A stretch of DNA of 11,555 bases from NCBI GenBank assembly GCA_031277235.1, contig JAITMT010000418.1, forward strand, positions 1 to 11,555, given 5' to 3'. This document shows positions 1 through 6,137 of the stretch, one piece after another. Under the pieces are notes generated by a model. That model was not told where the DNA came from, did no database searches, and saw only the letters and a list, made by a program, of their open reading frames with translations. Position 1 is the first letter of the stretch; each line of letters starts with the position of its first letter. A program made the translations under genes and the position numbers. The stretch comes from Tannerella sp. Its GTDB lineage: Bacteria > Bacteroidota > Bacteroidia > Bacteroidales > Tannerellaceae.

Positions 1-132
1 AAATAATTTAGGGGCGCTTCTAAAAACTACATTTTCTTTCATTGCGAACCTGCGGGGAACTTTAGAAAATTGGGTAGAAGGATAAGAGGAAAATTTATAA
101 AATAAAACTCATAACCACCATTTATCCGTGTT

Positions 133-161
133 CCCGTCCACCCATCCGCCCGTCCGTCCCC
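133..161 (-). repeat. G-rich 4-bp repeat, putative G-quadruplex
   Basis: On the plus strand 133-160 reads as seven YCCR-like 4-bp units (CCCG, TCCA, CCCA, TCCG, CCCG, TCCG, TCCC). On the minus strand this gives four G-runs of at least three at 161-158, 151-149, 143-141 and 135-133, separated by loops of 6, 5 and 5 nt. That fits the usual G3-N(1-7) pattern for an intramolecular quadruplex. The G-rich strand is the sense strand of the PUL, about 330 bp past its last gene. Folding is an inference from the pattern only. Confidence 0.5.
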
Positions 162-182
162 AATCGCTTCGCTTCATTGGGG
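158..182. repeat. Palindrome CCCCAAT-11-ATTGGGG, REP-like
   Basis: Perfect 7-bp arms CCCCAAT (158-164) and ATTGGGG (176-182) enclose an 11-nt loop, CGCTTCGCTTC. No T-run follows on either strand, so it does not look like a standard intrinsic terminator. A very similar element, with the same arms and a related loop (CGTTACCGCTTT on the minus strand), occurs at 10804-10835 on the other side of the PUL. This suggests a dispersed palindromic repeat family. Confidence 0.6.
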
Positions 183-187
183 GTGAA

Positions 188-214
188 AACGGGTAAACGG
201 ATAAACGGGTAAAC
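188..214. repeat. 8-bp tandem repeat (AACGGRTA)3
   Basis: Three direct 8-bp units, AACGGGTA (188-195), AACGGATA (196-203) and AACGGGTA (204-211), are followed by a partial AAC. It lies six bases past the palindrome and belongs to the same composite repeat block. Confidence 0.7.
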
Positions 215-230
215 ATACTAACGCCTATTT

Positions 231-266
231 TGTTAATCCTGTAAATTTTGTTAATTTTGTAAAAAT
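231..266. repeat. 9-bp tandem repeat, four units
   Basis: Four diverged 9-bp units follow one another directly: TGTTAATCC (231-239), TGTAAATTT (240-248), TGTTAATTT (249-257) and TGTAAAAAT (258-266). From memory, AT-rich strings of this type are common between genes in Bacteroidales. No function is evident. Confidence 0.65.
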
Positions 267-371
267 CCCGGTTCAGAAATTGGTTGCAGGCAAAAAAGAA
301 TGTTATAACCGATAAGAATGAAAGAATTATACCTTTCATGGTTGATGCAATTTAGCCTGCAAAGATAATTG

Positions 372-476
372 TTATTTCTGATATTCCAAACGTTGCCCGT
401 CGGCAATCAGTTGTTCGCGGAGAAGTGTGTAGTTTCCGTCAAATTCAATGCGGAAAGAGGGTAAGTTTTTTGTAAA
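372..476 (-). pseudogene. C-terminal remnant of an unidentified protein
   Basis: The minus strand between a TAG (479-477) and a TAA (374-372) encodes 34 residues that look like genuine protein, including the segments FRIEFDGNYTLLREQ and LIADGQRLEYQK. There is no start codon, so this is the tail of something whose upstream part is gone or displaced. It begins only 15 bp past the stop of the broken propeller gene. It lies in the same reading frame as that gene's N-terminal piece (1595-1128), but two in-frame stops (485-483, 479-477) separate it from upstream sequence. It could be the original C-terminus of the propeller protein or the tail of a deleted downstream gene. The family is not recognised. 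Confidence 0.4.
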
Positions 477-490
477 CTACAATCAACATC

Positions 491-1595
491 TTACCGGATG
501 AATAATTTTCCCTTATTTTTAAACGGTTTTTGAAGTTTTACTAAAGGTTCATTCCCATTAAGTGGCAAACGTACGGCGCCAATCCTTTCTATCCCACCAC
601 GCCAACCTTCACGTGCATTAAAGTACATCCACAAGGCATCATCCCAAAAGATTACGTCTAATTGATAAATAATTGCTGACCTCCAAGCATAATTCGAATC
701 AGGGGTAACAATCGGATTGTAATCCGATTCTTTCCAGTCAATGCCATCTACGCTGTACAACATACGTATTTCCGAACGAGATTTTTGATTTTCATCAATA
801 TAGATGGGATTGTAAAATGCAATATAACCACTCTTGTATCCAAAAACCTTAAATCCACCGCACCCATAATTACGATAAGGTAAGTTTACGTCAGGGGTTA
901 ATATCGGTTCCCCTCTCTTTTTAAAAGGTCCTAATGGATTATCGGATTCGGCGCAAAAAATATTCTTTGGTTCTCCATATCCACAATCACTCAGGTAAAC
1001 TGTACCTCCACTGTAGTAGATGCGGTACCGACCGTCCGGTAACAGAATGACGCACGGATTGCGGGTTTGCACCGTGTAACCTTCACGCTCTGCTGGGGTC
1101 TCGGGTAAAATAATATTGACCGGAGCACCAGTTTATGAAATCCTTCGTAGTTCGGGCACGAATCACATTACTGTACTTGAGGAGCGACGTATCTCCGCTA
1201 ATACGTGCCTGACTTGTGTAATACTGTATCCATCTATCTCCGTCACAAAACATGTATTGCATTTCAATATCTCCATCTTGACGTGAAGCTTCTGTCCAAT
1301 GAAGACCGTCATCTGAGATCTGATGAAAGAAAGTGGCAATCTTTGAAAAGCCAAAACCGTGATAAAACATGTGCCATTGCCCGTCAAAATCATTCGGAGT
1401 CAATACTTGAGGATCTCCAATAGCCAAATCGGGATTTACAAAATCTGCACCTATCATCGGATTTTCCGGAACTTCCTGCCAGTGTGTTTGCCTCCAGTCA
1501 GGAACAGTAAATGACGTTTCTGTCTGTGTAGTTACATTTGAACCGCAAGCACGCCACAAAAATACACTTAAAAGAATAAAAAATTTTGTTTGCAT
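491..1595 (-). pseudogene. Frameshifted beta-propeller glycosidase-like lipoprotein
   Basis: Two adjoining open frames encode one protein. The N-terminal piece starts at ATG 1595 with a hydrophobic signal ending in a possible lipobox (LWRAC, Cys17; the Arg at -2 is atypical). It runs well to Trp156 (1130-1128), then shifts into junk and stops at 1083. The C-terminal piece continues in the next frame from about 1126 (APVNIILPETPAER...) to the stop at 491. The apparent GTG start at 1072 is just an internal Val. A net +1 or -2 change near 1127 explains the break; the repaired product would be about 367 residues. Blade signatures such as DGLHWTE, YRIYYSGG, DGIDWKE and WMYFNAREG...ERIGAV indicate a five-bladed propeller of the GH43/GH32/GH130-like superfamily, related to the gene at 3241-4182. 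It is the last gene of the PUL, 52 bp after the MGH1-like gene. It may be a true pseudogene or an assembly error. Confidence 0.75.
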
Positions 1596-1647
1596 ATTGC
1601 TTTAACTTATTTATTAATTTGATTTGTTCTAAAGTGTTACAAAAATA

Positions 1648-3237
1648 TTAAAGTTTACATTTCAGCTGTGATATAGTCCGCGACGATGCTTTTTGTTTTC
1701 CATCGACAAATAGCATCAACCCTTTTCCTTTATTGTATTTCGTTCCCGTTTTGTCATATAGGATTGTTATTTTTTTTCCATGATACACAACATCCTCTAA
1801 ACAAAAATAATCCCATATTCCATTTGGCAATAGAGGATTGACTATCAGTGTATTATCTTCCTGCGGCCTTATACCTATCAGTCCACTGATTATCAAGTCG
1901 CAATAGGTGGAATGGTTGTAATCTTTGCCCCTTTCTACTCCTCCTTTCGCATTAGACCAAGCGCCATTTTCCCATGTCTTCAAGCGTGTACGCGAAATCC
2001 AGTCGCCGGTAAACGGATTGATATTTTCATCGATCCATGGAACTATTGCGCCGTTTTCTTTGGTTAAATACTGACATTGGGTATAAATCAGCAAAAGTTT
2101 TACATAGTCATATTTCGAAATATAATTTTGACTTTGGGTATTTAGTAAATTAGCTAAGCCGGTCAATGTGACAGCGGTTGCGAAAGGCCATGAAGGACCG
2201 TTCCACTGGCATTCGTGTCCTTCGTATGAAATTTTGAAATCGGGATGGCATTGTTCAGCTGTGGTTGGACCATATTGTGCATAAAAATACGACGAATCCA
2301 TCAGAAATTTCCAGGCTTGGGCGTAACTCGAATCTTCTACTAAATCGAAATACCAAGGGGTATAGCCATGTAATTCACGTGCATTGCAAAGCGTAGCCCC
2401 TTCCATACGAGGTAAAACTTTAAAAAAATCTGCTTCTTTGTCCCAGAGCGTTTGCAACATGTTAGTCTGTATTTGTGAGGATTTTCCGAAGAACAGCTGC
2501 GATTCGGGACGTCGGGAAAGTTGAGCGATTTTTGCAATCGCTTTTGCCTCTGCTGCCATATATGAGTTGATGGTAGCGCGATAACCACTACCACAAATAG
2601 AAACTTCCATACCGTCGCGATCATCCGACTGCCAAAACAACCCACGGGAAAAATCATACCGCTCTTTTTCCCATGCTGCGAAATTAGTAATAAGATCAGG
2701 CAATAGATCCACAGCAAGAGATTTATGACCGCTTACCAAATATTGACTATATAAGGCGTAGGCTATCGGGAAACTGTAGCTTCTGACATTTCCGCCTTTC
2801 CTAAGCCAATAGTAAGCGTAATCGTTCAAGTACCGGCTATCATGTAACCATCGCCCCTCGTTGAAATGATGCATACCGGGACAGGATATGGCATTATATT
2901 TACCAGCCCATGGTACATCCGGTAAAAATTCCGTGATAATAAAACCTTCAGGCGTTTGCCGAATATGTTTACGGAAAGTCCACCACCGGAAATAATATAT
3001 CTCTTCCACCTGTTTGTCGGGACATTCGAATCGTGGAATATTTGCTGAAAGGAACCCGGTTGCCTGACTGTTGGAAATGTAAGTTGTAATCAATTCGTCG
3101 TCGCCTGCATTGAATTTTTCAACATAATCACCCACAACAGCGAGCGGAATGAACCGGTCAGCAACCGTATTTTGTCCATACAGGGCGCTACATCCTTGCA
3201 AAAAGATAAACCAGATAAACAAAAGGAACATTCTCAT
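1648..3237 (-). CDS. MGH1/GH63-like (alpha/alpha)6-barrel glycosidase lipoprotein
   Basis: A 529-residue predicted lipoprotein: a short hydrophobic signal ends in a clean lipobox, LQGC, with Cys16. The body resembles the six-hairpin glycosidases grouped as MGH1-like (mannosylglycerate hydrolase/GH63 relatives). Visible motifs are GRWLHDSRYLNDYAYYWL, WQSDDRDGME (202-211), which sits where these families usually place the general-acid Asp (candidate Asp208), and WNGPSWP (345-351), matching the WRGPxW motif of GH63. A Glu-rich stretch, WENGAWSNAKGGVERG, is a candidate for the base. The last ~70 residues look like the small beta domain that caps such barrels (LIVNPLLPNG, then a beta-rich end). 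It would act in the periplasm or at the cell surface on an alpha-linked glycan of unknown identity. Only 3 nt separate it from the upstream propeller gene, implying coupled translation. Family assignment is by motif recall, not a search. Confidence 0.75.
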   Translation of the reverse strand: MRMFLLFIWFIFLQGCSALYGQNTVADRFIPLAVVGDYVEKFNAGDDELITTYISNSQATGFLSANIPRFECPDKQVEEIYYFRWWTFRKHIRQTPEGFIITEFLPDVPWAGKYNAISCPGMHHFNEGRWLHDSRYLNDYAYYWLRKGGNVRSYSFPIAYALYSQYLVSGHKSLAVDLLPDLITNFAAWEKERYDFSRGLFWQSDDRDGMEVSICGSGYRATINSYMAAEAKAIAKIAQLSRRPESQLFFGKSSQIQTNMLQTLWDKEADFFKVLPRMEGATLCNARELHGYTPWYFDLVEDSSYAQAWKFLMDSSYFYAQYGPTTAEQCHPDFKISYEGHECQWNGPSWPFATAVTLTGLANLLNTQSQNYISKYDYVKLLLIYTQCQYLTKENGAIVPWIDENINPFTGDWISRTRLKTWENGAWSNAKGGVERGKDYNHSTYCDLIISGLIGIRPQEDNTLIVNPLLPNGIWDYFCLEDVVYHGKKITILYDKTGTKYNKGKGLMLFVDGKQKASSRTISQLKCKL

Positions 3238-3240
3238 CGC

Positions 3241-4182
3241 TTAAAATCCTAAATCAGCCCCGTAATGAATTGCTAATCCTATCTGTTCCACACTTCCGTT
3301 TCGACCATTGTACCATAGCAGCCACCGATTTTTCTCCGGTATGGCAAATGGCTTATAACATGCGTTTGCATCCCATGTACCGGGAGTAGGCGATATAATT
3401 GGATTGCCGCTATACCGCTCCCAGTTGTCGATACCGTTTTTCGACCGCGCCATACCTATTTGGGCAAAGTTGATATCTGCAAATCCTATATAGAACATGA
3501 GATAATCATTTTTACGTTTGACTACCTGACAGGCGGTTACTTTGTATTTTTCAAATTCTTTAGACGGATCTGCAGAAAAAACCGGTTGGCGACGCTTCTC
3601 CCAATGTAACCCGTCTTTGCTGGTAGCATAGCCTATTGCATCCGGTTCGTACTGTTCTCCGCCTGAATACCACATTTTGTAAATATTCTCCTTTTCGTCC
3701 CAGATAACATGCGGACACATAACAGCCACTTTTTCCCAAGGTTCAGTGGGAGAAAGTACCGGTTTGTCGCTTTGACGAACAAAATTTTTCCCGTCTTTGC
3801 TGATAGCATAGCCAATAGATGAATTTTTACCTTTATATTGTCCGGTGTACCATATATGGTATAAACCGTCTTTAATCAGCACCGACGGACGATTGATGTC
3901 GTCTTCCCAATCCGTTTCATCATTTGGTCCCAAGACAATTTCGGGAGTTGTCCAATGCACGCCATCGGTACCGGTTGATATAGCGACACTTCTCTTCGGA
4001 CGCCATGATGAATACATGACGTACTGATTTCCATCTTTCAGTACAAAGATGTCGAAGACGGTTCCTAAATCTCCACCACCCAATACGGGACCACCTTCAT
4101 GTTTCACCCATTGGGCTTGAATATCATTCTTTACCAATAGAAATGATACTGTTAAAACTGTAAAAATAAAATACTTTTTCAT
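3241..4182 (-). CDS. Secreted five-bladed beta-propeller glycosidase-like protein
   Basis: A 313-residue protein from ATG 4182. A longer frame from 4236 would add 18 residues translated through a 14-bp hairpin and would push the signal peptide inward, so the start at MKKYFIFTV is preferred. The signal peptide (about 1-24, ending IQAQ before Trp25) has no lipobox, so the protein should be periplasmic or secreted. The mature part repeats a propeller blade pattern: VAISTGTDGVHW, IGYAISKDGKNF, IGYATSKDGLHW, IGMARSKNGIDNW, each followed by an aromatic strand such as HIWYTG, KMWYSGG, LMFYIGFAD and WLLWYNGRNG. This is typical of the GH43/GH32/GH130-like superfamily (COG2152-type). Acidic candidates include Asp38 and Asp44 (GDLGTVFD), but I cannot assign a catalytic set or a CAZy family. 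It is the first gene after susD and is paralogous to the broken gene at 491-1595. Confidence 0.7.
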   Translation of the reverse strand: MKKYFIFTVLTVSFLLVKNDIQAQWVKHEGGPVLGGGDLGTVFDIFVLKDGNQYVMYSSWRPKRSVAISTGTDGVHWTTPEIVLGPNDETDWEDDINRPSVLIKDGLYHIWYTGQYKGKNSSIGYAISKDGKNFVRQSDKPVLSPTEPWEKVAVMCPHVIWDEKENIYKMWYSGGEQYEPDAIGYATSKDGLHWEKRRQPVFSADPSKEFEKYKVTACQVVKRKNDYLMFYIGFADINFAQIGMARSKNGIDNWERYSGNPIISPTPGTWDANACYKPFAIPEKNRWLLWYNGRNGSVEQIGLAIHYGADLGF

Positions 4183-4201
4183 ATGAATGATTTTTAAATA
4201 A

Positions 4202-4233
4202 CACTGTGTCAAAAACGAATTTTTGACACAGTG
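4202..4233 (-). terminator. Perfect 14-bp hairpin after susD (attenuator)
   Basis: The arms CACTGTGTCAAAAA and TTTTTGACACAGTG pair perfectly around a 4-nt loop (TTCG on the transcribed strand). The hairpin starts 13 nt past the susD stop and ends 19 nt before the start codon of the next gene. A modest U-rich run (TTATTT) follows. It could be a partial intrinsic terminator or a 3' stabiliser that keeps susC/susD mRNA more abundant than mRNA of the downstream enzymes. The structure is plain in the sequence; the role is inferred. Confidence 0.65.
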
Positions 4234-4246
4234 CAAGTTAATAAAA

Positions 4247-6124
4247 TTATTTATCCCAACCGGGATTTTGAGTGAGATTGGGATTCAATACTCTCTGATC
4301 AATCGGTAACGGTAAAAGATATGACTTATTGGGGTCAAACTCAAAATAACCACCGGGAATAAACCGCTGGTAGGGGGAGAAATAACCTTCGCTATCCGTC
4401 CAATAGTTATTTCCTTCAACACTTTCGGGTACCCATTTAGCCACCGTAGTGTTAATGAACTCGTCGTATCCACCACTGATTGCCGCCGGTACAGGGAATG
4501 TACTGAAAAATGCAGTTAACCAGGAAAGGTCTTTGAACTGGGAAGTTTTTGCCCCCTGAATTTTATCATTATTCCAAAGATGATGCGCCCGCCAACGTTT
4601 CAAATCGTCGTTTCTGTAGCCTTCGCAGGCAAATTCTACACGGCGTTCGCGTCTGATTTCCTGTAAAAGGTTTGAAACTGCAACTCCTTCATATCCTCTT
4701 GCTATCGTAAATTCACCATTCGGATCGACATATCCCGGATCAAGTGTGAGGTGAGGCATTCCCACGCGATCGCGCAACTTATTGACAGTCATATCCAAGT
4801 CAGCTTGTGTCAGTTCGCCCAGTTCTGCGCGAGCTTCGGCATAAATCAGCAAGGCTTCGGCGTAGCGGAATATAATGCTGGCCTTGATACTTCCGGTAAC
4901 GGTTATTTGTTCGTCAGCGTCAGGATCAGCTCCTTTAGCCAATTCGTATCCCGTTGAACATTTTTCAGCGTCGGAATAATTAATGTTAGGCTTGGTGAAA
5001 ATAACGGTCGTATCTTTCTTGTTTTCGATGGTTCTTGGTCTTCCGGGCGTAAACATCGTTTGACTTAGCCGGGGATCCCGGTTAGCAATGACTCTCAACT
5101 CATTATCGTCACCTTGATAGTTGGATGCGAGATGGATAGGTTTCGCTTTTCCATCAACATCAATACATAGATATGATTCAACCAGCCATCTGGTCAGGCC
5201 TACACTGGCGCCGTTACGCCCGGGATTCCGGTTGTCGCTGTGCCAAAGTCCCTGTGAGCGGTCAAATTTTTTCCACAGCATGACTTCCTTACTTTGGGAA
5301 TAATCCCATTGATTGAATAAAATGTGGTAGCCGTCTTCAACTCCAACATTGTCGATTTCGAAAAACCCCGAATTAATTACGGCAAGCGAAGCATCCCGCG
5401 CCGTTTCGAGGTATTTTTTCACATCGCCATTCCCGGCAAAAACTGTTCCTGCATGGTATTTCTCCCATGTTCCTTCGTACAACGCAATGCGTGCTTTGTA
5501 CAATAACGCCACTTCTTTTGAAATGCGCCCGGGCAACTGAGCATTGAACGAAGGTACCTTTTCTATAGCCCAGTCAAGATCATCCAATACGTGATCGGCA
5601 ATTTCGTGCCGAGGTAATCGGGGTGCATAAAGTTCTTCGCTATTCTGCGAAATTTGCGTTTCAATCCACGGCACGCCACCAAATTTTTTCAGAAATTGTT
5701 CAAAATAAAAGAACGCCCTGAAAAACTTGGCTTCTCCCACAAACGGTTCTGCCTTATCTATTTCCTTTGATTTTTGGTAATTGTCAAGAAGAAAATTGAC
5801 ACTTCTTACCCTTCCCCACTCGGAGTCGCTCCATCCTCCACCTGACTCTGGAACCTGACGGAAATCCTTAATCAGATCAGGATTGTTACTGTAACTATAC
5901 GAAAGAAGATTGTCTGATCCCAAATCGTTGTGATAAATATAGGAGGTACCTGAGCCCCAAAAGTTAGGATAGTACTGATTGACATAAAGTCGGCATTCAT
6001 CAGCCGTGAACGAAAGACTGACATCGGTGATCGTATCCAAGGGATCTCTTGTCAAAAAATCGTTTGAACAGGATGTCAAAAAGATTACTATGCAGATGTT
6101 TAAAATATTGATTTTTGTACTCAT
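4247..6124 (-). CDS. susD: SusD/RagB-family surface glycan-binding lipoprotein
   Basis: A 625-residue SusD homolog, full length and larger than the ~550 of classical SusD. The signal peptide ends in the lipobox LTSC (Cys19). The residues after it, SNDFL, give a polar/acidic start of the kind that sends Bacteroidota lipoproteins to the cell surface, and the following TRDPLDTITD is the usual SusD opening. The N-terminal part has the TPR-type helices expected (e.g. GEAKFFRAFFYFEQFLKKFGGVPW; SKEVALLYKARIALYEGTWEKY). The C-terminal half has RYAEALLIYAEARAELG and EIRRERRVEFACEGYRNDDLKRW, and it ends with the hallmark YLLPLPIDQRVLNPNLTQNPGW. It would sit as a lid over the SusC barrel and deliver oligosaccharide to it. 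It starts 13 nt after the susC stop, so the two are co-transcribed. 'susD' marks family membership, not starch specificity. Confidence 0.96.
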   Translation of the reverse strand: MSTKINILNICIVIFLTSCSNDFLTRDPLDTITDVSLSFTADECRLYVNQYYPNFWGSGTSYIYHNDLGSDNLLSYSYSNNPDLIKDFRQVPESGGGWSDSEWGRVRSVNFLLDNYQKSKEIDKAEPFVGEAKFFRAFFYFEQFLKKFGGVPWIETQISQNSEELYAPRLPRHEIADHVLDDLDWAIEKVPSFNAQLPGRISKEVALLYKARIALYEGTWEKYHAGTVFAGNGDVKKYLETARDASLAVINSGFFEIDNVGVEDGYHILFNQWDYSQSKEVMLWKKFDRSQGLWHSDNRNPGRNGASVGLTRWLVESYLCIDVDGKAKPIHLASNYQGDDNELRVIANRDPRLSQTMFTPGRPRTIENKKDTTVIFTKPNINYSDAEKCSTGYELAKGADPDADEQITVTGSIKASIIFRYAEALLIYAEARAELGELTQADLDMTVNKLRDRVGMPHLTLDPGYVDPNGEFTIARGYEGVAVSNLLQEIRRERRVEFACEGYRNDDLKRWRAHHLWNNDKIQGAKTSQFKDLSWLTAFFSTFPVPAAISGGYDEFINTTVAKWVPESVEGNNYWTDSEGYFSPYQRFIPGGYFEFDPNKSYLLPLPIDQRVLNPNLTQNPGWDK

Positions 6125-6137
6125 GATTATCTTATAA

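Larger units (their letters stand above)
1..371. other. Gene-free, repeat-rich intergenic region
   Basis: I see no credible gene here. The only sizeable open frame (minus strand, 339-109) runs through short tandem repeats and a palindrome and ends in low-complexity Gly/Trp/Asp sequence, so it is treated as spurious. From left to right the stretch holds: unremarkable AT-rich sequence (1-120), a C-rich run of 4-bp units (133-160), a palindrome (158-182), an 8-bp tandem repeat (188-214), a 9-bp tandem repeat (231-266), and a weak 7-bp inverted repeat (318-324 with 333-339) that could help end transcription arriving from the right. No tRNA, rRNA or IS end was recognised. Confidence 0.6.

Noticed and set aside
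158..182. Left palindrome as an intrinsic terminator
   Set aside because: Neither strand has a T-run after the stem; better described as a repeat element.
109..339. Minus-strand open frame of 76 codons starting with a hydrophobic stretch
   Set aside because: It is built from the tandem repeats and the palindrome, has low-complexity Gly/Trp/Asp content at its end, and matches no family I know.
318..339. Inverted repeat ATGAAAG-8-CTTTCAT as terminator of the PUL
   Set aside because: The stem is only 7 bp, AT-rich and not followed by a clear U-run on the minus strand; too weak to call separately.
1083..1135. Programmed ribosomal frameshift joining the two propeller pieces
   Set aside because: No slippery heptamer or downstream pseudoknot is visible at the junction; a mutation or sequence error is simpler.
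2340..2717. Minus-strand open frame of 125 codons inside the MGH1-like gene
   Set aside because: It is an out-of-frame shadow of an intact, motif-bearing enzyme gene.
4182..4236. Upstream start at 4236 for the first propeller gene
   Set aside because: It would translate through a perfect 14-bp hairpin and bury the signal peptide; ATG 4182 gives a normal secreted N-terminus.
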